Positions 7,639 through 16,185 of a stretch of DNA of 19,401 bases are shown here, one piece after another (the first letter of the stretch is position 1; every line of letters starts with the position of its first letter). The DNA lies in contig RDOF01000047.1 of the NCBI GenBank assembly GCA_011365025.1, forward strand, positions 1-19,401, read 5' to 3'. A model generated the notes under the pieces. It was not told the DNA's origin, did no database searches, and worked only from the letters and a program-made list of their open reading frames with translations. The stretch comes from Candidatus Thorarchaeota archaeon (lineage in GTDB: Archaea; Asgardarchaeota; Thorarchaeia; Thorarchaeales; Thorarchaeaceae). The translations under genes and the position numbers were made by a program.

Positions 7639-8139
7639 ATCTACGATTATGCTGAGGTCATAATCCGTCGGGCTGAGCTTGGCGAAGTTGACAAGGTCAG
7701 AGCTATTGTGAAGGAGGCGTACGCTCCAATCAGGAAGCAACTATCACGCAATCCTGCAGCTCTTGAAGAGGGTTTGGCCAAGATATCTCGTCATATTCAG
7801 ATGGGTGACCAGTATGTTGCATTGATTGGCGAAGTAATAGTGGGAACGATGAGAGTTCGACTACGAGGGCAAATTGGCGTGATTAGCCGCCTTGCGGTTC
7901 TTCAGAAGTTTCGAGGCAGAAGGATTGGAACCGTCCTGATGGACCACGCAGAACAGCTTCTTGTAAAGATGGGCGCAAAGACCATTGAAGTCGAGGTATA
8001 TGGCGCAGTCAATGCTCAGCTATCCTTCTATGAGCGGCTCGGGTATGAAGAGGTAGGACGTATCGAACGCCTAGGGGAAGAAATTGTTCAAATGCAGAAA
8101 AGCCTCCTAGAGGAAGAGATTGAGGAAGAGGACTACTAA
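7639..8139 (+). CDS. GNAT-family N-acetyltransferase, start codon non-standard
   Basis: The acetyl-CoA loop is visible as KFRGRRIGTVLMDHAEQLL, followed by NAQLSFYERLGYEEVGR, the usual C-terminal half of a GNAT fold. The substrate is unknown. The tail is strongly acidic (EEEIEEEDY). The first standard start, GTG 7708, would delete the first strand and much of helix 1. The frame is open from a TGA at 7633, and the residues before GTG (VIIRRAELGEVDKV) are a classic GNAT N-terminus. With GGAGG at 7626-7630, ATC at 7639 is the best-placed start, and ATA 7660 is the other candidate. It is divergent from another GNAT gene and convergent with the radical SAM gene, ten bases apart. Confidence 0.82.
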   Translation: MYDYAEVIIRRAELGEVDKVRAIVKEAYAPIRKQLSRNPAALEEGLAKISRHIQMGDQYVALIGEVIVGTMRVRLRGQIGVISRLAVLQKFRGRRIGTVLMDHAEQLLVKMGAKTIEVEVYGAVNAQLSFYERLGYEEVGRIERLGEEIVQMQKSLLEEEIEEEDY

Positions 8140-8149
8140 CCACATTTGG

Positions 8150-9232
8150 TTAAGGGATAATCTCGCATCCGTTGTTGTACACCGGATAACGGAAATCGCT
8201 AGTTTGGATTATTCCTTTTCTAATCAATTGCTCCACCTCGGGAAGTATGTTCCTAAGCGACGATACCAAATGCCTCACTGTTGAGCATACCTTCTCAAAG
8301 CCTTCCTCTCCCCAGAGCCGCTGCTTGTTTGCGAATAGGCAACGACCTCCGCAGACGCCATAGATATTACAGGAAGGGCAGGGTTCCTCAACCATCATGG
8401 CGTTTGCCAAATCACTGGGGTCTGACTCGTGGATGCTACCGATTATTGAGAACTCCCAATCTGGCGAAATCGGGCAGAGGCCTATCGAACCATCAACGTG
8501 GATTGCGAAAGTGTCGATTCCCGATCCGCATCTTAGAGAGGCATTCTCTCCAGTGAGTAGTGTATACATCACAGGAATGAATGGAACAACTCCGCGAACC
8601 TCTCCTTCCCGCAATCTCTTGAGCCAGGCAATAACGAGTTTCTCAATTCCTGGGGTGTAGCTATTCTGAACCCATCCATCAAAATCTGACCAGTTACCCT
8701 CCGCATCCCAAATCACATTCAACTGCCAGTGGACATGATTGAAGTTGGGGTTTCTCATGTCCAAGAGATGCTCAACATCCTTGTAGATGTCAGTTTCCTC
8801 AGAGACCACCATTCTAGCAACAAGGTCTCCCTTAAAGCCAACCGCACGAACCCATCGAGCATTCTCAACGACCTTCTTATAGACTCCCTTTGATCTGTAT
8901 CCGTCCGTTGTTTCTTCTCTTCCATCGATTGAAACCAGAATTGAATGAAAGCGACGAATATAATCCGGTGGAATTCTATCTAGCAGCAAGGCATTTGTCT
9001 GGAGCATGAACCTGGCATTTGGGAATCTCTCCATCAGCTTAGTAAGGAGTGGGATTCTAAGGAGTGGCTCTCCTCCATAAAACATGAGTTGGACATCATC
9101 GTCCTTTTTCAGGAAATCTTCAAGTTGGTCGATTGTGTATTGGATTTCGGCGTTTGGTCCAGTTTCCTCTCCTCCGTGACAGTAGATGCAATTGAGGTTA
9201 CATCTCCTTGTGAGTACGAGGTGGTAGTTCAC
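8150..9232 (-). CDS. Radical SAM/SPASM enzyme, AF1577-like putative peptide modifier
   Basis: The 360-residue protein carries the radical SAM cluster motif CNLNCIYC (Cys 11, 15, 18) at the very N-terminus and FYGGEPLL at 51-58. The C-terminus has a complete SPASM pattern: Cys235, Gly248-x4-Cys253, Cys285-x2-Cys288-x5-Cys294-x3-Cys298 and Cys316, enough for two extra iron-sulfur clusters. Conserved-looking stretches (QTNALLLD, LVSIDGREETTDGYRSKGVY, HVHWQLNVIWDA) match what I recall of the archaeal AF1577 family, described as putative peptide-modifying enzymes. The true substrate is unknown, and I see no precursor peptide beside it. The GTG start has GGAGTG seven bases upstream and a TATA-like CTTTATCC at 9276-9283. 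It is divergent from a secreted peptidase. Confidence 0.9.
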   Translation of the reverse strand: MNYHLVLTRRCNLNCIYCHGGEETGPNAEIQYTIDQLEDFLKKDDDVQLMFYGGEPLLRIPLLTKLMERFPNARFMLQTNALLLDRIPPDYIRRFHSILVSIDGREETTDGYRSKGVYKKVVENARWVRAVGFKGDLVARMVVSEETDIYKDVEHLLDMRNPNFNHVHWQLNVIWDAEGNWSDFDGWVQNSYTPGIEKLVIAWLKRLREGEVRGVVPFIPVMYTLLTGENASLRCGSGIDTFAIHVDGSIGLCPISPDWEFSIIGSIHESDPSDLANAMMVEEPCPSCNIYGVCGGRCLFANKQRLWGEEGFEKVCSTVRHLVSSLRNILPEVEQLIRKGIIQTSDFRYPVYNNGCEIIP

Positions 9233-9275
9233 AGGCCATCACTCCAGAACGTATCTTCTGTCAAATTTCTCTAGG

Positions 9276-9283
9276 GGATAAAG
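9276..9283 (-). promoter_or_regulatory. TATA-like box for the radical SAM gene
   Basis: CTTTATCC on the minus strand predicts a transcript start near 9254, which leaves a short leader containing GGAGTG (9240-9245) before the GTG start. Confidence 0.45.
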
Positions 9284-9345
9284 ATTCCCCTGAGTGCGTC
9301 TTTTGTAAGCATATCTAGGAGTACGTCTGTTGTTGAAGCGACATC

Positions 9346-9354
9346 CTTATGAAA
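9346..9354 (+). promoter_or_regulatory. TATA-like box for the C39-like peptidase gene
   Basis: CTTATGAAA lies about 35 bases before the ATG at 9385, so the transcript would have a leader of roughly ten bases. No ribosome site is visible before the ATG, which fits a near-leaderless mRNA. Confidence 0.5.
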
Positions 9355-9384
9355 TGATGAAAACAACCATCTATCGATTGCATT

Positions 9385-10869
9385 ATGAAGCGACATCTTG
9401 TAACGCTAGCGCTTTTAGCTCTTCTTGTCAGTCTGATGGTTTCGGGGACTAATGCAAAAGAGGTACAAGCGGATCAGGATTTTCAAATCAGTGCCACTGA
9501 GGGCCTTCTAACTGGCGTTCCTTACGTTTGGCAGGAGATCAATGGCTTCTGCGCCTGGGCCGCCACATCAATCGCAGTTCAGGCTGCTGGCGCTGAATTG
9601 AGTCTTCATGATGTATTTGCTGCATCTACGATAGCCTTTTCGTTTTCATACATACACTACAACGATACGATGCTAATGTATCCAGGTGCCCTCTACCTAC
9701 AGGCTGAGCCAACGAATTTCCTTTGCGATATATATGGCTTGAATCTGACCACTTTCTTTGATGTGGATACTCCAAACGCAGATGCTCTCTATGACCTCTG
9801 GACAGGTCGAGGAATAAACACCTACCTCCTACAAGGCGAGGAGGGCGCCTTCACTCTTATGAGATACGCCATAGATTTGGGATTTCCACTCCTGATTAGT
9901 GTTGACCCTTCATGGCTGCCGGCTGAAGACTACAACATTTTGCGCAGCCAAGGTCTGACCGGTGGCGGCCATGCAGTGCTAATTGTGGGATACAATGATA
10001 CGGCCGGTTATGCAAGAATCATGGACCCGGGAGTCGGTTCCTTTGGGGACAATTTTGGTTACCCTGAAGATGGACGGGGCGAATATGCGGAGATATCGTA
10101 TACTTCTCTGAACAATGCCTGGATGAATCGCTACTACATTAGTATGCTGATAACGCCTTTGGATGAACCGAATCCGGATAGAGCCACAGAGATAGGAAAG
10201 CAGATACGCGACAAGATGCTCGGCGTTCCAGCTGCTTACTACGCCGATGCGAACACGGCTTTGCTTTGGGACTTTGGGGAAGGTGCATTTCGGGCGATGA
10301 GCAACGACCTCTCAAGAGAGGGCCTCAAGGAGTACCTAGATATCTTCACTGGTATGAATGGTGAACGTGAATTCAAAGCTTCTTTACTGGAATTCATTGG
10401 GATTGGCCTTGAAGCTCAGGTGACACTTCAATACCTTTCATATAGGACCGCACTTGATGTTCTTCCTGCCCTTTTGCCTGATGCAAATCTCACAAATTTC
10501 CTTGGCTATGCAGGGTTGGCATTAACGCATTTTGAGGCGTTGGCTGACAATTCGACCCTCATCTATCCTACTAATTTCACCCAATACAATGGATTCGTCT
10601 ATGAAACCTTCCACACTCTTGCGATTTCGTACAATGTGACGGGCAGTTTCACGCAAGGGCTCGAAACTGCTGGCGATGACCTAGATATGATCTGTATGCA
10701 TTTGGAGGAGATTGCGAACTCATGGCTGGCCGCAGGAAACGCATTAGCAGAGATCTGGCCCAATAATTTCTTTTCGGAGTACGGGCTAATCTTAGCAATT
10801 GGAGCGGCTGCAGTTGGTGCTTTGGCTGTTATTGTTATCCTGTATGTCAGAAGAGTTCCATCCCAATAG
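9385..10869 (+). CDS. Secreted membrane-anchored C39-like cysteine peptidase
   Basis: The 494-residue protein starts with a signal peptide (about 1-24). Residues 44-255 resemble the papain-like Peptidase_C39_2 domain. Gln50 and Cys56 lie in the motif VWQEINGFCAWAA, His196 in GGGHAVLIVGY and Asp214 in IMDPGVG, so the full Gln/Cys/His/Asp set is present. The remaining 210 or so residues are helix-rich and not recognised. A C-terminal transmembrane helix (about 467-488) with the tail YVRRVPSQ anchors it, so the catalytic domain faces outside. It probably cleaves extracellular peptides, or may be a cell-wall-type amidase or transglutaminase relative. It is divergent from a radical SAM/SPASM gene and convergent with the DUF255 gene, eight bases apart. 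Confidence 0.85.
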   Translation: MKRHLVTLALLALLVSLMVSGTNAKEVQADQDFQISATEGLLTGVPYVWQEINGFCAWAATSIAVQAAGAELSLHDVFAASTIAFSFSYIHYNDTMLMYPGALYLQAEPTNFLCDIYGLNLTTFFDVDTPNADALYDLWTGRGINTYLLQGEEGAFTLMRYAIDLGFPLLISVDPSWLPAEDYNILRSQGLTGGGHAVLIVGYNDTAGYARIMDPGVGSFGDNFGYPEDGRGEYAEISYTSLNNAWMNRYYISMLITPLDEPNPDRATEIGKQIRDKMLGVPAAYYADANTALLWDFGEGAFRAMSNDLSREGLKEYLDIFTGMNGEREFKASLLEFIGIGLEAQVTLQYLSYRTALDVLPALLPDANLTNFLGYAGLALTHFEALADNSTLIYPTNFTQYNGFVYETFHTLAISYNVTGSFTQGLETAGDDLDMICMHLEEIANSWLAAGNALAEIWPNNFFSEYGLILAIGAAAVGALAVIVILYVRRVPSQ

Positions 10870-10877
10870 TAGTTGGC

Positions 10878-12995
10878 TCATGAAGTGGATTCTTTGTGTC
10901 CCTGACCAATTAGACTGAGCATGGTCTCTATGTCATTAACTGGAAGCTTGCACTTGTGGTCGATACAGATATGTGCAGTAGGCCTATCCTTGACAACATT
11001 GTAGTATTTTGTGAAGGGTGCCAACGAATCAAGCCTCTTTGAGGTTTCTCCACCACTCCTGAGAAGCACGACCATATTTGGCATGTATAGGTTTCTTAGA
11101 GCTTGAAGCATCTTCCCAGTTTCAGAATCCTCTGTGCGTCCCGCAATTACGACTTCTAGCGAAGGCCCAAGCGCTTGGTCCAAGCCCACAAGCATGAATG
11201 AATAGGATGGCGGGCTCTTTGAAATTTCTCCAGAAAAAGCATTAGCTGTAGCCACACCCATGTCCTCAAGGTCCGAGTCACCTACGAGCCTTGCTAGTCT
11301 TATCAGGTTGTTCATTGAAACCGAGTTGCCAGAAGGCATAGCGCCATCGTAGGCATCTTTTTGCTTTGATATTAGCTTTTCAGCGCTAGCAGACGAGAAG
11401 AAAAATCCGCCCATCTCCTTGTCCCAAAACTTGTCCTTCTGTTCATTCATCAAGCTCAAGGCATCTTTTAGATATCCCGGGTCAAAGGTGGTTTCGTAAA
11501 GCTCTATCAAAGCCATAATCAGATACGCATAGTCATCAAGAAATGCATCCACTGCCGCTTCGCCTTCTCTGTATCGATGAAGAAGAACTTCTGAACTAGG
11601 ACGCATTTTCTTCATGACGAACTCTGCAGCTCTCATTGCCTCTCTCTTATACTCCTCATTTCCTAGAATTCTGGCTGCTTTCGCTAATGCAGCAATGAAT
11701 AAGCCATTCCAGTCAGTTAGTATCTTGTCATCAAGATGAGGTCTTACTCTCCTTGCGCGAATTTCAAGGAGCTTTCGACTGGCATTCCCTAGAAGTGATT
11801 CGAACTCGTCTTCTGTAATTCTCAGGGCCTTTGCGTTCACTTCATTTGACCTTGTCACGTGCAGAATATTTTGCCCTGATTGTTCGCTTGTCGCTTCTTC
11901 TCGAAAATTGCCCTCTTCCTCCACATTGTAGTGAAGCTTGAATGCCCGGAATTCGTCGTCCTCCAGTGCATTCTGCAATTCCGTTTGCGACCAAACATAG
12001 AATTTCCCCTCGACTCCTTCGCTATCAGCATCCTCCGCCGAATAGAAACCCCCTTCGGGATGTGACAGGTTTCCTAGCACGTAGTCGATTATTTCTCTGG
12101 AAACCATGGCGTAAAGCTCTTTCCTAGTTGCTTGGTATGCCTCGACATATGATAGGAGCAGCATTCCCTGATCGTATAGCATTTTTTCAAAGTGGGGAAG
12201 GAGCCACTTTCCATCGGTAGAATATCTATGAAATCCTCCTCCTAGATGATCAAAGAGCCCGCCCTTTCTCATCTCCTGCAAGGTCTTCTCAGCCATATTC
12301 AAGGCCCATTCATCATTGCTTCTCTTCCAGTATCTCAGGAGAAGTAGAAGGTTGTGGGGGCTGGGAAACTTGGGTGCAGTCCCAAATCCACCGTGTTTAT
12401 CATCGAATCGCTGTGCAAGATACCTGAATGCTTCGTCAATATGCTCTTGATTCAGAGTGCCTTCTGATGCGGCTGTTTTGTCCTTGGCGAGTCCCTGTTC
12501 GACCTGACGAATTACTTCGTTGATGTTCTCTCTTTCTTTGTCCCAAATCTCCTTGAGTCGGGGCACCAAGTCGAGCATACCCGGCAAATTATAGCGACTT
12601 GCCTTTGGGATGTAAGTGGCTGCGTAGAAGGGCTTCTTGTCCGGGGTCATGATAACTGTAAGCGGCCATCCACCCCTCCCCGTCATCATTTGAGCCACTT
12701 CCATATACGCCTTGTCAATATCTGGCCTCTCTTCGCGGTCTACCTTGATGTTGATGAAGGTGTCATTCATCAAAGATGCAACCTCTTCATCCTCAAATGA
12801 TTCATGGGCCATGACGTGGCACCAGTGACAAGTCGAGTAGCCAATTGAAAGGAAAATGGGCTTGTTCTCCCTCTTGGCCGTTTCAAAAGCCTCATCATTC
12901 CACGAATACCAATCTACTGGATTGTAGGCATGCTGCAACAAGTAGGGGCTCTTCTCTTTGCTAAGGCGATTTGCTTTGCCCTTTGTGCCGGTCAT
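10878..12995 (-). CDS. DUF255/YyaL thioredoxin-domain protein (SPATA20 family)
   Basis: The 705-residue length is usual for the family. The N-terminus contains the hallmark stretch [17 protein letters not shown] and the thioredoxin-like motif CHWCH (Cys56, Cys59), then RPDIDKAYM and [11 protein letters not shown]. The rest is an alpha/alpha toroid resembling six-hairpin glycosidases, with [20 protein letters not shown] and [11 protein letters not shown]. The family is widespread in bacteria, archaea and animals. Its activity is not settled, and both redox and N-acylglucosamine-epimerase-like roles have been suggested. It has no signal peptide, so it is cytoplasmic. The ATG has GAGGGA at 13001-13006, and GGATTTAAC (13038-13046, minus) is a likely TATA box. 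Confidence 0.93.
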   Translation of the reverse strand: MTGTKGKANRLSKEKSPYLLQHAYNPVDWYSWNDEAFETAKRENKPIFLSIGYSTCHWCHVMAHESFEDEEVASLMNDTFINIKVDREERPDIDKAYMEVAQMMTGRGGWPLTVIMTPDKKPFYAATYIPKASRYNLPGMLDLVPRLKEIWDKERENINEVIRQVEQGLAKDKTAASEGTLNQEHIDEAFRYLAQRFDDKHGGFGTAPKFPSPHNLLLLLRYWKRSNDEWALNMAEKTLQEMRKGGLFDHLGGGFHRYSTDGKWLLPHFEKMLYDQGMLLLSYVEAYQATRKELYAMVSREIIDYVLGNLSHPEGGFYSAEDADSEGVEGKFYVWSQTELQNALEDDEFRAFKLHYNVEEEGNFREEATSEQSGQNILHVTRSNEVNAKALRITEDEFESLLGNASRKLLEIRARRVRPHLDDKILTDWNGLFIAALAKAARILGNEEYKREAMRAAEFVMKKMRPSSEVLLHRYREGEAAVDAFLDDYAYLIMALIELYETTFDPGYLKDALSLMNEQKDKFWDKEMGGFFFSSASAEKLISKQKDAYDGAMPSGNSVSMNNLIRLARLVGDSDLEDMGVATANAFSGEISKSPPSYSFMLVGLDQALGPSLEVVIAGRTEDSETGKMLQALRNLYMPNMVVLLRSGGETSKRLDSLAPFTKYYNVVKDRPTAHICIDHKCKLPVNDIETMLSLIGQGHKESTS

Positions 12996-13068
12996 TTTGC
13001 TCCCTCGGACATAATGATAACCAATTAATTAACAATAGTTAAATCCTTTTTGGAGTGTCTCTCCACTA

Positions 13069-13407
13069 CTATTCTTCAACAACCTTTGATACCAGATCTC
13101 TCATCCTGCCAATCTGTTCTCGGACCTTTGCTACTCCTGCGGGCGTAATCTCAATGAATCTCACTGGTATAACATCAATAAATCCCCGCGTAGTCCTTAT
13201 GAAATTCAATTCCTCCAGCTTCTTCAAGTGACTAGCGAGATTCCCGGAAGTTAACTCGAGTTTCTCCTGCAGCTTTGAAAACCGTGCAGAGCCTGTGAAA
13301 TAGAGATAGACTAAGATAGAGAGTCTGGCTGGAACCAGAGTGTCACGGTCTTGATTCATGAAGCCCGCAAGCACCTTCAAGAGGTCTCTATCCGCTGACA
13401 GTGTCAT
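13069..13407 (-). CDS. Winged-helix transcriptional regulator
   Basis: The 112-residue protein is a single winged-helix domain. A helix (about 27-38) precedes ARFSKLQEKLELTSGNLASH, with the recognition helix at about 52-66, and the wing follows at about 67-90 (FIRTTRGFIDVIPVRFIEIT). A C-terminal helix probably dimerises. This resembles the HTH_34/MarR-like archaeal regulators. No ligand-binding domain is fused. Its start overlaps the stop of the upstream membrane-protein gene by four bases (ATGA), so the two are translationally coupled. A membrane partner that senses a signal for a cytoplasmic regulator is an inference. The target genes are unknown. Confidence 0.87.
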   Translation of the reverse strand: MTLSADRDLLKVLAGFMNQDRDTLVPARLSILVYLYFTGSARFSKLQEKLELTSGNLASHLKKLEELNFIRTTRGFIDVIPVRFIEITPAGVAKVREQIGRMRDLVSKVVEE

Positions 13408-14087
13408 CCCCGCCTAGTGGTTTCCAAGAGGATTCTTTCAGCAGTGATTAGCGCATACACTCCTATGATATAGATTCCACCAATATCGACAATGATTAGA
13501 ATCAAATATGCTAATTCTGGGAGCAAGAGCATAAATGGTATTGACATCAGGGCAACCAGAGCGAAGATGAGATTCTCTCTGTAGAATCCTCCGCTTTTAG
13601 GATCTTTCCTCGACACGAAGTAGTTGACATACTGTCCAAATGCTAGGACGCACTGAACTAGAATCGGGAACCCCACTGGATTCTCTTGAGTGAATAGAAA
13701 CACTGACGATACTGCCAAGGCAATGGCAATAACTCCCCACATAACGTAGAACCACATGGGCGGCTTTTCTTGCTCTTCCTCCGCTGGGAGCGACTTTGTC
13801 AGTGGGCCTACAAGTCGAAAAGCAATAATCCATGTGATTAGTAGGCTAACACCCACGAATGTCAGATTCAACAGAGGATTCCAGGCTTGAGGGTCATAGA
13901 CTACAGTAAGAACGAACATGACTAAGGTGGCAAAAGATATGCCACCGCCGATTAGAATGTAAATGATTCCGTTGACTCTCCTTGTAACGACCTGTGGATA
14001 TCTGTCAACGATATCAGTCAGAGCTAGTAATCTTCTTACTTCAGCCAGTTCGTCACCCAAAGCTTCCTTCCTTTCTTCCTCTGTCAA
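13404..14087 (-). CDS. Six-helix membrane protein coupled to the winged-helix regulator
   Basis: The 227-residue protein has a charged N-terminal helix (EEERKEALGDELAEVRRLL) and six hydrophobic segments near 40-62, 72-94, 111-132, 138-156, 172-190 and 192-215. An acidic loop lies at 100-108. The TTG start at 14087 is the furthest upstream sensible one; its ribosome site is weak, and a TATA-like ACTTAATAC lies about 45 bases before it. The stop overlaps the regulator start by four bases. No family was recognised. Confidence 0.8.
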   Translation of the reverse strand: MTEEERKEALGDELAEVRRLLALTDIVDRYPQVVTRRVNGIIYILIGGGISFATLVMFVLTVVYDPQAWNPLLNLTFVGVSLLITWIIAFRLVGPLTKSLPAEEEQEKPPMWFYVMWGVIAIALAVSSVFLFTQENPVGFPILVQCVLAFGQYVNYFVSRKDPKSGGFYRENLIFALVALMSIPFMLLLPELAYLILIIVDIGGIYIIGVYALITAERILLETTRRG

Positions 14088-14146
14088 CCTGTTTCACTTC
14101 CTTATTCTAATTCACAAAGCAATGCATACACTGTATTAAGTTTCAG

Positions 14147-15067
14147 CTATACTGCCTTCAGCTGTTCTCTTTTCCTTTCTATGAGTCCTTTTGAGAGCAA
14201 TGAATCAATGTGGTGTTCTATCATCCATATCTCAAACTGAAGGAACACAGGACTTGGATGAGACGGATAAATGATGGGTGTGCGAGCGATCTCTTCAATG
14301 GTCTTCTTACCGCCTGAAACTGCCGCAAGTACCAAGTCCTCTCGTACTTCTATTAGTCGTGAATACGCATCAAGTGCAGGTCCGTACTCACTGATCAGTG
14401 GCTGTTTCAGGTGGCCGCTGATGATTCCGCTATACTGCCTCCTCTTCACCTCATCAATCGATTCGATGAAGTCTGGGATAGATGAATTGGGGTGCCCATA
14501 ATATGGTCCGAATTCGGTACAATCAATGTCTGCCGCAAATAGTAGATTTGCCTCTAAGAGCTCAATACACATGTGGTCTGGGAGGTGTCCTGGTGTATAG
14601 AACATCTTGAGAGTAATATCGCCCAAAGACAAACGTTCATCGTCTCGAAGTATTACGTCAACGGTCCCTTCATCAAGAGCGCCGTACATCTTTGTGTTAA
14701 CCAGTTCTTCCCAAAGAGGTCGAACGGAATTGCTTCTAGCAAAACCAAGGAATCTTTTCATCTCTTCTTTATTGTTGTAAAGCGGAGCTGTTATCTCATT
14801 GGCCATAATTCTGCACAGGGAGAGTTTCTGAATCCGTGCGGCATGGGTGATATGATCTGGATGGATGTGACTAAGAAGAATTGCATCAATATCGTGAAGC
14901 CTGTGACCGTGTTTTGCTAGAAACATCCTGAGGTTCTCAAGCTGACATCCTGGATCTACAACTGTGATTTCATCACCCAAAATCACGAGCGAATTGCATT
15001 GAGGAAAAGCGCCACCGCTAATAACGGAGACTTGGGGATGAACCTCGATATCTAGCAACCAATACAC
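14147..15067 (-). CDS. Metallo-beta-lactamase-fold hydrolase
   Basis: The 306-residue protein has the metal-binding motif HIHPDH (His67, His69, Asp71, His72), then TPGH (His161), Asp180 in LLFAADID, and His219 in SGHL. This is the complete two-metal site of the MBL superfamily, fitting a glyoxalase II or Zn-dependent hydrolase type. The last 70 residues are helical and resemble the C-terminal domain of beta-lactamase-like protein 2. The substrate cannot be told from sequence. The GTG start at 15067 has no strong ribosome site. It is in tandem with genes on both sides, with 60-base gaps, so co-transcription is possible but not shown. Confidence 0.9.
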   Translation of the reverse strand: MYWLLDIEVHPQVSVISGGAFPQCNSLVILGDEITVVDPGCQLENLRMFLAKHGHRLHDIDAILLSHIHPDHITHAARIQKLSLCRIMANEITAPLYNNKEEMKRFLGFARSNSVRPLWEELVNTKMYGALDEGTVDVILRDDERLSLGDITLKMFYTPGHLPDHMCIELLEANLLFAADIDCTEFGPYYGHPNSSIPDFIESIDEVKRRQYSGIISGHLKQPLISEYGPALDAYSRLIEVREDLVLAAVSGGKKTIEEIARTPIIYPSHPSPVFLQFEIWMIEHHIDSLLSKGLIERKREQLKAV

Positions 15068-15130
15068 GACTCTTCAGGTCTTATGCTGATGGCGGCCTTG
15101 CTCATGCAGGGCCATTTCGATTTGATACGT

Positions 15131-15697
15131 CTATTGAGTGGTTCGGACTCTTACCTCAGCTTCCGCCCTAACTGCTTGACGCCATCGTCGGAAAGATCCC
15201 CACATGATGGGGAGCATCATGGCTAGAAGCAAGAATATGACAAGAAGGGCATTCACTACAGGCGTCGTATTGGGTATGGGGATTCCCAAAATCTGCCTGT
15301 CCAACCAGTACCCCTGCATCACAAACAAGACTGATGGTATCATAATGAATGTCAGGAACAGGAACACAAAAAATGACCTTCTGTTAGATTTCTGAATGAA
15401 TCTTGCAAACACTCCAAGGTCAGGATGCTTCTGCCATCTTGTTCCCTCTTGAACCACCCAAAAGATGACAAACAAATAGATGATTATGAGGAACGGTATA
15501 AGGGCAATTCCCGTGTAGAATAACATATCAACGAATATCTGAAGTGTGGGAATCAGCACAACTGGAATCCACAATAGCAGAAACACAATTCTGAAGATAG
15601 GGCTTCTCTCTTCACTCAACTTGTTTTCCTCGAGGATTGATTTCCTTCTCCCTGGGCTCAGACTACCCCTGGGAGGTCTGATGTGACCGATTTCCAT
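15131..15697 (-). CDS. Hypothetical four-helix membrane protein
   Basis: The 188-residue frame has a basic, hydrophilic N-terminus, four hydrophobic segments (about 35-55, 61-83, 107-127, 147-168) and a basic tail (RRWRQAVRAEAEVRVRTTQ). No family was recognised. The start is doubtful. A very good TATA sequence (TATATATGCC, minus, about 15700-15709) lies within ten bases of the ATG at 15697, so either the start is further in (for example a TTG at residue 27, after an AGGA site) or that TATA box serves the opposite strand. Confidence 0.72.
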   Translation of the reverse strand: MEIGHIRPPRGSLSPGRRKSILEENKLSEERSPIFRIVFLLLWIPVVLIPTLQIFVDMLFYTGIALIPFLIIIYLFVIFWVVQEGTRWQKHPDLGVFARFIQKSNRRSFFVFLFLTFIMIPSVLFVMQGYWLDRQILGIPIPNTTPVVNALLVIFLLLAMMLPIMWGSFRRWRQAVRAEAEVRVRTTQ

Positions 15698-15809
15698 TTG
15701 GCATATATACTATGTGGTTCGAGAAGACGCTCCGTCCCCTAGGTCACACATCATCTTTAAGAGCACTTACGCTTCGTCAAACGCTGCAGACACCTTGGCG
15801 GGTATTCCT

Positions 15810-16184
15810 ATGGAAATTGAGAATAATCTCACCACAAAGGGGAAGCTTGAGCCGTTTCTTCGTGTCTTTCCAATTCTTGGATTGCTTTTCTACTACACAG
15901 GGGGTCTCATCGTAAGCCTTGAGGTCACCGCGATGGAAGTCTTTGTTTTACAGCTGGTGCTATTCTCCCTAGTTCTTCTTGCTGGAGTATACCTGAGGCA
16001 CAAATACGTAGTCATTCTTGGCGAAATACTTGTAATGCTTGCCTCGTCTGGTTCCATAATGGAATTCTATACCTCGCTTAACAGCTGGACGACAGCTACA
16101 CTCGGCGGAGCGCTAGTTTTATTCGCCTTTGTTTTCCATATCGCCGCAATATACACATGGCTTTCCGAGGGCTCGTCGGCTTGA
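15810..16184 (+). CDS. Hypothetical four-helix membrane protein
   Basis: The open frame extends back to 15714, but the first 32 codons look unlike protein and cover a TATA-like CTTTAAGAG near 15755. The ATG at 15810 (MEIENNLTTKGKLEPF) is therefore preferred, giving 124 residues. Four hydrophobic segments lie near 17-36, 43-62, 65-80 and 93-113. No family was recognised. It is divergent from another four-helix protein and ends one base before the stop of the convergent TGT-like gene. Confidence 0.68.
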   Translation: MEIENNLTTKGKLEPFLRVFPILGLLFYYTGGLIVSLEVTAMEVFVLQLVLFSLVLLAGVYLRHKYVVILGEILVMLASSGSIMEFYTSLNSWTTATLGGALVLFAFVFHIAAIYTWLSEGSSA

Positions 16185-16185
16185 A

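Noticed and set aside
9233..9384. Possible precursor peptide gene for the radical SAM/SPASM enzyme
   Set aside because: No open frame with a ribosome site or a leader/core pattern is visible; the space holds only two promoters.
11790..11810. tRNA T-loop-like bases (ATTCGAACT)
   Set aside because: They are within the DUF255 coding sequence and no acceptor or anticodon stem can be folded around them.
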